Assembly: GCF_006152065.1 (NCBI RefSeq)
Contig: NZ_VDFW01000012.1
Location: 100,913-164,912, forward strand
DNA length: 64,000 nt
From: Amycolatopsis alkalitolerans
GTDB lineage: Bacteria; Actinomycetota; Actinomycetes; Mycobacteriales; Pseudonocardiaceae
Reading direction: 5' to 3'
Both the position numbers and the translations under genes were made by a program. The notes under the pieces are model-generated. The model saw nothing but the letters and a program-made list of their open reading frames with translations. It did not search any database and was not told the DNA's origin. Of the stretch, positions 50,200-58,376 are shown piece by piece. Numbering within the stretch: the stretch's first letter is position 1; each line of letters starts with the position of its first letter.

Positions 50200-51341
50200 G
50201 ACTTCTCCGTTCCAGTCGAAAACCCCGCAGCGAGCGCGGAGATCCGTTCGGCCGTGATCTTCACCGCGTCGATGTATTTCTCGATCTCCGGCCAGTCGAG
50301 CATCGGGAAGGGCGCCCATGCCGACAGCGTCAGGGTCGGTGTGCCGTGGCGGTCGAAGACCGGGACCGCGACCGCGCGCAGCTGCTGCGGCACCGATTCG
50401 TCGATGACGAGCGAGTTGAAACCGGCCGCGGAGCGGTACAGCGCGTCCGCGAGCTCTCGCCGTGCCGCCGTCCCGTCCCGGCCGGTGGCGCGCCGGATGA
50501 TGTACTCGACCTCCACCTGTCCGGTACCCAGGGTGATCGCCCAGCCGCGCGTCCTGATCCGGTCGAGCACGGCTTCCGCGTGCGCGCGGCGGGCGCCCGC
50601 GAGCTCGCCCAGCCACTCGTCCCGCAGCGCGCGCGAGCCCCAGGCCGCCTCGGTGGCCCCGAGCGGCGGCACGAACGGGATCCGGCTGCCGAGCTGGGTG
50701 ATCTGCGCCTCGCCGTGCGGGTCCCCGGCCGTCGCCACGAGCGTCAGGCTGTCGCCGGTCCTGGCCATGGCGGTGACGTAGGCGCCGAGGTCGTCGGCGA
50801 GCGTTTCCATTTCGGTGCGCCCGATCGCGGCGACGCGCCGGCCTTCGGGGGCCTCCGGCCCGGCGGCCACGAGCCACCGCGGCGCCACCGAGCCGTAGCC
50901 GCCGCGGAAGAACGCCAGCGGTGCGTCGGCCGCGTGCACCTCGACCGACAGCACGTCGCACACCGCGAGTTGGCCTTCGCCGGCCCGGACAAGCTGGGCG
51001 ACCCGGCATTCGAGGTGCGCCAATGCCCCGGCGGCCACGGGTACCCCACACCACCCGAGCAAGCTGGTGTCCCCGGATTCGACCGCGCGGCAGAGGTGTT
51101 CCTGCCCCGCGGAGAGGATGCTCACGAACAGCGTCCCGCCCGCCTCCCGCAGCCGGCGCGGTGCCCGGCCGGGCACGAAGCTCACCATCGGCGGTTCCAT
51201 CGAGACCAGCCCGAACGCGCCGACCGTCACCGCCAGCAGCTCGCCGTCCCGGTCGTGGGCGGCGACGATCACGGCACCCGCCGGGCATTGGGCGGCCGCG
51301 TGCCGCAGCTCCTGCGCGGTGAACCGCATGACGTCGGTCAT
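50196..51341 (-). CDS. Flavin reductase domain fused to an IclR-effector-like domain
   Basis: Residues 1 to about 155 of this 381-residue protein form a flavin-reductase split barrel (LVSMEPPMVSFVPG, LFVSILSAGQ, LECRVAQLVRAGEGQLAVCDV). The remainder (from about 165: MARTGDSLTLVA, then TAARRELADALYRSAAGFNSLVIDE and LRAVAVPVFDRHGTPTLTLS) resembles an IclR-type ligand domain without its DNA-binding part. It may be a substrate-gated reductase. The ATG at 51341 is preferred to a GTG at 51344. It lies just upstream of LLM 1 with a 4-base overlap. Confidence 0.8.
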   Translation of the reverse strand: MTDVMRFTAQELRHAAAQCPAGAVIVAAHDRDGELLAVTVGAFGLVSMEPPMVSFVPGRAPRRLREAGGTLFVSILSAGQEHLCRAVESGDTSLLGWCGVPVAAGALAHLECRVAQLVRAGEGQLAVCDVLSVEVHAADAPLAFFRGGYGSVAPRWLVAAGPEAPEGRRVAAIGRTEMETLADDLGAYVTAMARTGDSLTLVATAGDPHGEAQITQLGSRIPFVPPLGATEAAWGSRALRDEWLGELAGARRAHAEAVLDRIRTRGWAITLGTGQVEVEYIIRRATGRDGTAARRELADALYRSAAGFNSLVIDESVPQQLRAVAVPVFDRHGTPTLTLSAWAPFPMLDWPEIEKYIDAVKITAERISALAAGFSTGTEKS

Positions 51342-51350
51342 CACACCTGC

Positions 51351-52412
51351 CTAGGGACCCGGGTTCGGAATGCGTTCGTGGACAGCCTCGATCGCCGCCA
51401 GCACGGCCGGATCCAGCGGTCCGATGGCGCACGCGGTGAGGTTGTCCGCCAGCTGACGGAGCGAGCTCGCGGCGATGAGCACGGACGCCACGAACGGCTG
51501 GGAGAGGACGAACCGCAGGGCAAGCGCTGCGGGAGACATGCCGGCATTCGCCGCGATCCGGCAGTAGGCCTCCGTCGCCTCGTACGCGGCGGGGCTGGTG
51601 TAGCGCGGATGCGGGTGCTCGCTCAGGCGCGCCCCAGCGGGGCGGGCGCCATGGAGGTACTTGCCGGTGAGTACCCCCATCGCCAGCGGCGAGTAGGCGA
51701 CGAGCGGGACACCCGACCGGTGCGCGAACTCGGCGAGGCCGACCTCATAGGTCCGGCAGAGCAGGTTGTAGGCGTTCTGAACCGCGCATACGGCCGCGGT
51801 GCCCAGTTCATCCTCGGCGCATTGGTACCGGTGGAGCCCCCAGGCGGTCTCGTTGCTCACCGCGATCGCCCGCACCTTCCCGTCGCGGACCAGCTGATCG
51901 AGGGCGGTCAGGGTCTCTTCGATGGGCACGCTCGGCTCGCCGTCGCCGGGGAAGTCGCGCAGTTTCAACGAGTTCGTGCGCCGGTCCGGCCAGTGCGGGT
52001 GGATCAGGTCGAGGTAGTCGGTGCCGAGCCGTTTGAGCGAGCCCTCGACGGCGCGGATGATGTTGCCCGCGGTCAACCGGGTCTCGCCGTCCCGGATGTA
52101 CCGCAGCGAACTGGTCGGGCCAACGACCTGGTCCGGTGGCGGACCCACGATCTTGGTTGACAGCACGATATCGGCGCGCCGTCCGGTGCGGCTGAGCCAG
52201 CGCCCAACGATCTCCTCAGTGCGGCCGAAGGTCTCCGGCCGCAGCGGTACCGGATACATCTCCGCGGTGTCCACGAGGGTGACGCCGGCCGCGAACGCCT
52301 CATCGAGCTGCGCGTAGGCCCGCTCCTTCGAGACCATCTCGCCGAACATCATCGTGCCGAGACCGACTCGGCTCACCTGGAGCCCGGAATGTCCCAGCTG
52401 CCTCGTCTCCAT
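51351..52412 (-). CDS. Aldo/keto reductase 2
   Basis: This 353-residue aldo/keto reductase is similar along its length to aldo/keto reductase 1 (shared TMMFGEM/TMMMGTT, HPHWPDR, VSNETAWG, RHPHPRYT-like ends). The ATG at 52412 matches the family start (METRQLGHSG); a GTG at 52421 giving a GTGA overlap is the alternative. It follows LLM monooxygenase 2, repeating the LLM then aldo/keto reductase order. Confidence 0.9.
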   Translation of the reverse strand: METRQLGHSGLQVSRVGLGTMMFGEMVSKERAYAQLDEAFAAGVTLVDTAEMYPVPLRPETFGRTEEIVGRWLSRTGRRADIVLSTKIVGPPPDQVVGPTSSLRYIRDGETRLTAGNIIRAVEGSLKRLGTDYLDLIHPHWPDRRTNSLKLRDFPGDGEPSVPIEETLTALDQLVRDGKVRAIAVSNETAWGLHRYQCAEDELGTAAVCAVQNAYNLLCRTYEVGLAEFAHRSGVPLVAYSPLAMGVLTGKYLHGARPAGARLSEHPHPRYTSPAAYEATEAYCRIAANAGMSPAALALRFVLSQPFVASVLIAASSLRQLADNLTACAIGPLDPAVLAAIEAVHERIPNPGP

Positions 52413-52417
52413 CGCGG

Positions 52418-53740
52418 TCACCTGTCCACCGGGGACAGGGTGAGCCCGAGCTGCTCCCGCAGCGTCCAGCCGGGCCGGGGCGCGGTGAGCACGCCACGGT
52501 CCCTCAGCAACGGCACGACGCTCGCCGAGAACCGTTCGAGATCCAGCGGCAGGCGGGCCGGCATCACGTTGAACCCGTCGCACGCGCCCGCCCGCCACCA
52601 TCGCTCCATCTCGTCGGCGACCCGCTCGGCCGATCCGACGAGGAGGTTGTGCCCGCGGGTGAACGCCACGTAGCGGGCGAGCTGCTCGATCGACATCTCG
52701 CGCGCCGCGGCGATCCGGCGCAGCACTTCCTGCCGCCCCTGCTGCCCATCTGCGTCGCCGCGCACCGCGGGCACCGGATCGCTCCACGAGTGCTCGGTCA
52801 TGTCGATCGGGAAGCCGTAGTCCTTGAGCTGAACCAACCCGAGATGCGGATCGACCATCGACTGCAGCCGGTCCAGTACCCGCCACGCCTGCTCGTCGGT
52901 GTCCTCGACCAGCACGAGCAGGCCTGGCATGAGCCGGACCTCACCGGGCACGCGGCCGGCGCCGGCCAGCAGCTCATGGAACCGGGCGCGGGTCCGAGCC
53001 GAGGAGTCCAGATCGGACTCGACCGTGAACACAACCTCCGACCACCGCGCCGCGAAGCTCATCCCGGCGGGTGAGCTGCCCGCCTGCACCAGGAGCGGCC
53101 GGCTCTGCGGTGACGGCGGCTGGTTGAGCGGGCCGCGCACGGCGAAATGCGGGCCACTATGGTCGAGCGTGGGGATCTCCCCGTGCGCGAGGTAGTTGCC
53201 GGAGGCCCGGTCGCGGGTCACGATGCCGTGGCCCCACAGCCGCCACAGGCCGTCGACGACGTTCATGAACTCCTCGGCCCGCTCGTACCGCCGATCGTGG
53301 GCCGGCAGTGCGCTGCCGCCGAAGTTCGCCGCCACCTGAGGCATGAACGAAGTGACGATGTTCCACCCCGCCCGCCCGCGGCTGAGGTGGTCCAATGAGG
53401 ACAACCGCCGTGCCACGCTGTACGGGTCGTGGTAGCTGGTCGACACCGTCGCCACCAGGCCGAGTGTCTCAGTGCTTCGCGACAGCGCGGAAAGCAATGT
53501 CAGCGGCTCCAGGCCGAATGCGTTGGGATCACGTCGCAATGCGGCTCCGTCCGACCGCCACAGCGCGTCGCTGTCGGCGAGGAAGAGGAAATGGAAGCCA
53601 CCGTGCTCGGCAAGCGAGGCCAACGAGGCCACGTAGTCGATGTCGCACGGATCCGGCACCGGCCCGTCCGGCACGCGCCAGGCGGACGGATGGTGCCCGC
53701 CGGGCAACAGGAACACGCCAAGGCTCATAGTCGGTTCCAC
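52418..53740 (-). CDS. LLM-class FMN-dependent monooxygenase 2 (NtaA/SnaA/DszA family)
   Basis: This 440-residue monooxygenase shares with LLM 1 the motifs LGLVATVSTSYHDPY, SSLDHLSRGRAGWNIVTSF and PLLVQAGSSPAG. The N-terminus LGVFLLPGGHHPSAWR is typical of the family. The GTG at 53740 has GAGGGAG 9 bases upstream; an ATG at 53728 is possible. It is the first enzyme gene after the importer and, with LLM 1, probably attacks the imported compound. Confidence 0.9.
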   Translation of the reverse strand: MEPTMSLGVFLLPGGHHPSAWRVPDGPVPDPCDIDYVASLASLAEHGGFHFLFLADSDALWRSDGAALRRDPNAFGLEPLTLLSALSRSTETLGLVATVSTSYHDPYSVARRLSSLDHLSRGRAGWNIVTSFMPQVAANFGGSALPAHDRRYERAEEFMNVVDGLWRLWGHGIVTRDRASGNYLAHGEIPTLDHSGPHFAVRGPLNQPPSPQSRPLLVQAGSSPAGMSFAARWSEVVFTVESDLDSSARTRARFHELLAGAGRVPGEVRLMPGLLVLVEDTDEQAWRVLDRLQSMVDPHLGLVQLKDYGFPIDMTEHSWSDPVPAVRGDADGQQGRQEVLRRIAAAREMSIEQLARYVAFTRGHNLLVGSAERVADEMERWWRAGACDGFNVMPARLPLDLERFSASVVPLLRDRGVLTAPRPGWTLREQLGLTLSPVDR

Positions 53741-53744
53741 CAGA

Positions 53745-54635
53745 TCACGCTCCCTCGCTGCTTTCCCACCAGGGCAGCAACTTTCGCCGCAGCGCGGCGG
53801 AGCCGAGTACCAGGCACACACCGACGATCGCGGTGACCACCACGATGGAGAACAACATCGTCGCGTTGTTGTTGTTGATCCCGACCAGCAGCAGGTAACC
53901 GAGGCCGGTGCCGCCGGTGAACACCTCCGTCGTGACCACACCGGTGAGGCCGAACGCGATCGCGTTGGGCAGCTGCATGAGCGTCCAGGCCAGCGCGCTG
54001 GGCCACCGCACCTTCCAGATGATCGCCGACCGCGACGCGCCGAGCAGGTACGCGTTCTGCACCACTTCCCTGGCCACCGAAAGGGAGCCTTCGAGCGCGT
54101 TGTAGAACGCCACGAAGAAGACCACCGTCAGCGCCGTGATCGCGTTCGCGAGTACCGGGGTCGAGACGAGCATGACGATGATCGGCACCATCGCCACCCG
54201 CGGGATCGCGTTGACGAACGTCAGGAACGGCTGGGTGATCCGGGACATCGTCACCGAACTGCTCACCAGCAGGCCGCATACCGCGCCGAGCACCATCGCG
54301 GCGACCGACCCGGCCAGCGCGGTCAGCACGGTCTGCGCGAGCGGCCGCCAGATTGAAATCGACCCTTGCGAGCCGGTGGCCAGGTAATACAGCTGCTGCA
54401 CGATCCGGCTCGGCGAGCTGATGAAGAACGGGTCGAGGAACGGCAGCGGACCGTTGACCCCCGGAATTTCGGGCAGGTATTCCCAGGCGGTGAGGAAAGC
54501 GGCGACGATGACCGCCCGCCAGAACCAGATCACCCAATTGCGTGCCCCGGCGTCCGGGACCGGTTGGCGGCCCGGCGTTCGGGCGGCCTTCTTTGGACGG
54601 TCGACCGCGGTTTCGTCCTGCAGCATCGCTGACAT
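53745..54635 (-). CDS. ABC transporter permease (SsuC-like)
   Basis: This 296-residue permease has six hydrophobic segments after a charged N-terminus of about 35 residues, and the coupling loop around YLLGASRSAIIWKVRWPSAL. It forms the channel for the neighbouring ATPase and binding protein of a NitT/TauT-type importer. The ATG at 54635 is 2 bases after the ATPase stop. LLM monooxygenase 2 follows 4 bases downstream, tying uptake to oxidation. Confidence 0.92.
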   Translation of the reverse strand: MSAMLQDETAVDRPKKAARTPGRQPVPDAGARNWVIWFWRAVIVAAFLTAWEYLPEIPGVNGPLPFLDPFFISSPSRIVQQLYYLATGSQGSISIWRPLAQTVLTALAGSVAAMVLGAVCGLLVSSSVTMSRITQPFLTFVNAIPRVAMVPIIVMLVSTPVLANAITALTVVFFVAFYNALEGSLSVAREVVQNAYLLGASRSAIIWKVRWPSALAWTLMQLPNAIAFGLTGVVTTEVFTGGTGLGYLLLVGINNNNATMLFSIVVVTAIVGVCLVLGSAALRRKLLPWWESSEGA

Positions 54636-54637
54636 GA

Positions 54638-55453
54638 TCAACTCACCGTCCCTTCCGTGGCTTTGTCCTCGATCGCCGCCCACAGCTCGTGCCACAGCTC
54701 GCGGTACAGCTCGCCGTATTCGGGCGTCTCGCGCAGCGCGATGATGTCGCGGTCGCGGCCAAGCGGGACATCCACGACCCGGCGGATCCGCGCCGGCCGG
54801 TTCGACATCACGACGACCCGGTCGGACAGCGAGATCGCCTCGGCGAGATCGTGCGTGACGAGCAGCACTGAGATCTCCGCGCGGCGCGCCAGTTCGAGGA
54901 CCTCGCCGGTGAGCTCGACCCTGGTCGGCTCGTCCAGCGCGGCGAAGGGCTCGTCGAGCAGCAGCACCTCGGGGTGCACGCTGAGCGCCATCAGCAACGC
55001 GAGCCGCCGCCGCATACCACCGGACAGCGCGCGGGGGTAGGAGTCCGCGGTGGCTGCCAGACCTCCCAGCGCGAGCAGGCTTTCCGTCCGCCGCGTCTTC
55101 TCCGCGGGGTCCAGCTTGAGACTTTCCATCCCGAACTGGACGTTCTTCCGTACGGTGCGCCAAGGGAAGATCGTGTCGCGCTGGAACACCATCGACAGCA
55201 GGTGCCCGCCGCGCCGGCGCACCCGTTCGGTGATTTCCGGCGACCATTCCAGGGTGCCGCTCGTGGGCTGGGCGAACCGGGTCACCAGGCTGAGCAAGGT
55301 GGACTTACCGCATCCGGACGGCCCGACCACCGAGACGATCTCCCCTTTGCGCACGGTGAGATCCACCCCGCCGAGCGCCTGCACCCCGCTGGGGTAGGTG
55401 TAGGTGAGATCGCTGGCGGTCAGGATCACCTCAGCGGTTGGACTGTCCGGCAT
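54638..55453 (-). CDS. ABC transporter ATPase (SsuB-like)
   Basis: This 271-residue ATPase has Walker A GPSGCGKST, a normal Q-loop (VFQRDTIFPW), the signature LSGGMRRR and Walker B LLLDEP. Unlike the paralogue at 18.7-19.5 kb it keeps the Q-loop Gln and LSGGM, so the two importers are separate lineages. The ATG at 55453 follows GAGGAG and overlaps the end of the binding-protein gene by 23 bases. Confidence 0.93.
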   Translation of the reverse strand: MPDSPTAEVILTASDLTYTYPSGVQALGGVDLTVRKGEIVSVVGPSGCGKSTLLSLVTRFAQPTSGTLEWSPEITERVRRRGGHLLSMVFQRDTIFPWRTVRKNVQFGMESLKLDPAEKTRRTESLLALGGLAATADSYPRALSGGMRRRLALLMALSVHPEVLLLDEPFAALDEPTRVELTGEVLELARRAEISVLLVTHDLAEAISLSDRVVVMSNRPARIRRVVDVPLGRDRDIIALRETPEYGELYRELWHELWAAIEDKATEGTVS

Positions 55454-56558
55454 TCCGGTACTCCTCGACGAGCTTGGTCGCGTCGTTCCAATAGGACATA
55501 TCGACGGCCTTCTGATAGGAGAAGACACTGTCGTTCAGATCCAGCTTGGTCCCGTTGACATTGAGCCCCCACAGGCCGAACTGCTTCAGCGACGCGGCCC
55601 AGGCCTGTTCGGAGACGAACCCTTCGTTGCGCACCATGAACGCCTGCTGCCGCTTGAGCTGGCCGATCAGTGCCTCGCGGGACACGACGCTCGGGGCGAA
55701 CGCGGGATCCTTGCCGAGCACGTCGGCGATGTCGTCGGGGGTGTGCTGCAGCACCTGGGCGTCAGCGATGCGCATGCCCGCGACGAACCGGGTCACGGCG
55801 GTCTTGTTGTTCTTCAGCCCGGAGGCGAGCCCGAAGTAGGTCGCCGAGCAGACCCCGTCCTTGCCCCCCGTGACCGACAGCGCGAAATCGGAGGTGCTGC
55901 TGATGATCTCGCGGATCGTGCCCTTGGCGACGAGATCGTCGTAGTTGGAGCTGTAGACGGTGGCCGAGACGTTGTTGCGCTGCAGCGCCGCGATCAGCGA
56001 ACCGGAGTCGGCGAACGTCACGATCTTCAGCGGCGCCAGCCCTTTGCCGGTGAGCCACGTCGAGTAGGCTGAAGCGGCACCGTAGGACTGGCCGGACGTG
56101 CCGACCACGCCGACGGGCTGCCCGGCGAGATCTTCGAGGTGCAGGTACTTGGAGTTGCCCATAACGCTCACGTTGCTGACCGCGTTGCCCGCGCCCTCGC
56201 AGATCACGATCGACTGGTCGCGACCCTGCGCCTGGGCGGGGAACATACCGGTCGTGCCGTAGTTGGCCACGACGTACTTGCCGGTCGCGGCGTGCGTGGT
56301 GGTCACCGAGCCCGACTTTTCGATCGTGAGGTTGAGGCCGAGCTTGTCGAAGATGCCCTGTCCCTTGGCCCAGTAGAGCGCCGCGTTGTAGTAGCCCGGC
56401 GTAGGCAGGCCCACCGTGAGTGACAGCGCGCCGTTGCTTTCCGTGCTGCCGCTCGGTGAGCCACAGGCCGCCGCGCCGAGTGCGACGGCCACGACCAATG
56501 CGCCGACCTTCACCCGCGTTCTGCCGGACGCCGGACTGCGCCGAATGTTCGAAATCAC
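55431..56558 (-). CDS. ABC transporter substrate-binding lipoprotein (SsuA/NMT1-like)
   Basis: This 375-residue lipoprotein has the lipobox LGAAAC after a short basic and hydrophobic signal. The mature part has YYNAALYWAKGQGIFDKLGLNLT and LAGQPVGVVGTSGQ, as in NMT1/SsuA binding proteins. The GTG at 56558 has a perfect AAGGAGGT 7 bases upstream. It is the first gene of the 12-gene operon and lies under a 383-base divergent control region shared with a LysR gene. Confidence 0.9.
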   Translation of the reverse strand: MISNIRRSPASGRTRVKVGALVVAVALGAAACGSPSGSTESNGALSLTVGLPTPGYYNAALYWAKGQGIFDKLGLNLTIEKSGSVTTTHAATGKYVVANYGTTGMFPAQAQGRDQSIVICEGAGNAVSNVSVMGNSKYLHLEDLAGQPVGVVGTSGQSYGAASAYSTWLTGKGLAPLKIVTFADSGSLIAALQRNNVSATVYSSNYDDLVAKGTIREIISSTSDFALSVTGGKDGVCSATYFGLASGLKNNKTAVTRFVAGMRIADAQVLQHTPDDIADVLGKDPAFAPSVVSREALIGQLKRQQAFMVRNEGFVSEQAWAASLKQFGLWGLNVNGTKLDLNDSVFSYQKAVDMSYWNDATKLVEEYRNAGQSNR

Positions 56559-56580
56559 GTGGAGCACCTCCTTGTGACCC

Positions 56581-56868
56581 CCGGTGACAATTCATGACGG
56601 GCCCGCCAACTCTACCTATCGCAGAAATCCGGGAAAACTGTGCGCGAGTTTCGTGGCGGCGTTGGGATCAACCTACGTCGCACCAAACCGCCGGTCAACC
56701 GGATCAAATCCGTAGATGTCGATCATGTCGCGTGCCCCACGCGGGTCCGGCCGGTGACAATTACGCAGGAAAACCGCATAATTGCGGGCGTTAGCCGCGA
56801 GAAAGCCCATTGACGGCCACTATGGGGTCATGTCGAATTGTCGGCGCCCGGCTGTCTGCTTGACAATC
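56581..56868. promoter_or_regulatory. Repeated TGACAAT words in the LysR/importer divergent region
   Basis: The 383-base gap from 56559 to 56941 holds no gene but has CCGGTGACAATT twice (56581-56592 and 56751-56762), TGACAATC at 56861-56868 and the reverse form AATTGTCG at 56836-56843. The third copy lies inside CTTGAC-N16-GTCAAG, a perfect 6-bp dyad about 60 bases before the LysR start, and also forms a TTGACA -35-like box for that gene. Four spaced copies between divergent genes fit a LysR-type control region. Confidence 0.5.
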
Positions 56869-56941
56869 CGGACGCCGCCGGTCAAGTATCGGTGATGGAG
56901 TGGTCGGCGATGTCGCCTGCCTGCTCGACGAGGAGCTGCCG

Positions 56942-57889
56942 ATGGTGAGGACGAGCCTGTACTCGGTAGAGCTGCTCGTGGCGGTCGACCGGGCAGGCAG
57001 TATCAGTGGTGCCGCGCGCGAGCTCGGGATCTCCCAGCCCACGCTGTCGACCGGGATCGCGCGGCTGGAGCGCTCTATCAACCGGACATTGATCCGGCGG
57101 TCACCAACCGGGTCCGCGCTCACCGACGACGGCACGGAGATCGCGGCGTGGGCACGTGACCTGATCGCCGCGTCCGACTTGTTCGAGAAACGGCTGAACC
57201 GGATGTGCGACCCCGGGCACGACCGGCTCGTGATCGCCGCCTCGCTCACCATCGCCGAGTACCTGGTGCCGCAGTGGCTCGCGTGCTGGCGCGAGATCCG
57301 GACCGGAGCCGGCGACGACGCGACGCCGCGCATGGAGCTGCATGTGCAGAACTCCGGCAAGGTCGTGGACGAGGTGCTCGGTGGAAAGGCCGAACTCGGT
57401 TTCGTCGAATGCCCGCAGCCGGCCGCGCGCGGGCTCCGCTTCGAGCCCATCGCCCACGACCGGCTGATCGTGGTGGTCGGCCCCCGGCATCAGTGGGCCG
57501 GGCGTACCACGCCCGTGACCGCCGCGGAGCTGGCCGGGATGGACATCGTGGTGCGGGAACCGGGATCGGGCACCTACGAGATCCTCGAGCAGGCGCTGGC
57601 CGGGCACGACGTAGTGGCCCCGCGGCCGGCTTCGCAGTTCGCCTCGACCGCCGCCGCGAAGGTCGCGCTCCAGGACGGGCGCTCCGTGGGCGTGCTCTCC
57701 CGGCTGACCGTACTCACCGAACTCGCGGAGGGCTCGCTTTGTGAGGTCGCGACCGCGGAACTCGACCTGCGCCGCCCGCTGCATGTAGTCGGCCGCGCGA
57801 ACGAGCGGCTCAGCCCTGCCGCCGCAGACCTGTTCCGAGTGATCCGGGTGCCGCGTTCCGGCCGCATGACTTCGACCTCGCGATGGTGA
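56942..57889 (+). CDS. LysR-family transcriptional regulator 2
   Basis: This 315-residue regulator has an N-terminal winged helix (about 1-60, SISGAARELGISQPTLSTG) and a periplasmic-binding-like effector domain. The ATG at 56942 has GAGGAG 6 bases upstream; an earlier in-frame start is unsupported. It faces the importer/LLM operon across the repeat-rich gap and is its likely activator. Confidence 0.92.
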   Translation: MVRTSLYSVELLVAVDRAGSISGAARELGISQPTLSTGIARLERSINRTLIRRSPTGSALTDDGTEIAAWARDLIAASDLFEKRLNRMCDPGHDRLVIAASLTIAEYLVPQWLACWREIRTGAGDDATPRMELHVQNSGKVVDEVLGGKAELGFVECPQPAARGLRFEPIAHDRLIVVVGPRHQWAGRTTPVTAAELAGMDIVVREPGSGTYEILEQALAGHDVVAPRPASQFASTAAAKVALQDGRSVGVLSRLTVLTELAEGSLCEVATAELDLRRPLHVVGRANERLSPAAADLFRVIRVPRSGRMTSTSRW

Positions 57890-58014
57890 ACTCGACGCTC
57901 AAATCCACATTCGGGACGGTCGGTTCGACAATTCCGGACCGGCTCCGTCCAGAGCGCGGTGTGTTCTTCGTCTGCCGGATAGGCCGGGCACCACCGCAAG
58001 GCGTGGCTCAGCCG

Positions 58015-58227
58015 TTGCTTCGACACGATGCCCCAGGCCAGCCCTGCGGGCAGCGCGGCGAGTGGCACGAACAGCAGCGCGGCGGCGGGCGGGTAGGTGA
58101 ACGGCAGCGCCACCCAGGACGGCAGGGCCGTCAGCCGCTCCAGGGTGTAGAGCGGATCGCCGTGCAGGAAAGTCAGCGCGCCGGCCCGGCACACGGCGAA
58201 GTTCCAGGCCGCGAACGTGCTGAGCAC
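58015..58227 (-). pseudogene. Remnant of a glycosyltransferase-87 (DUF2029) membrane protein
   Basis: From 58227 the minus strand reads about 70 residues of a polytopic mannosyltransferase-like protein, with the diagnostic GDPLYT and LPFTYPPAAALLFVPLAALP. After that the frame runs into unrelated text (KQRLSHALRWCPAYP) with no further helices, and intact GT87 proteins are about 400 residues, so it is a truncated remnant. The flanking bases 57890-58014 and 58228-58376 show no intact gene; the plus strand there has a short orphan run (GDPDVPEGKGIERVFF) that I cannot assign. Confidence 0.55.
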
Positions 58228-58376
58228 CGGAAAACCTATCGAGGGCGACCGCCCGTACCTCGGGGTTCGCCGGAGCAGATCGCCGGAGACCCCGACGTGC
58301 CCGAGGGCAAGGGCATCGAGCGCGTCTTCTTCAACTCGCCCCGGTGCGGCAGTTGCCGGAGTGCCGCGCCGTCCCG

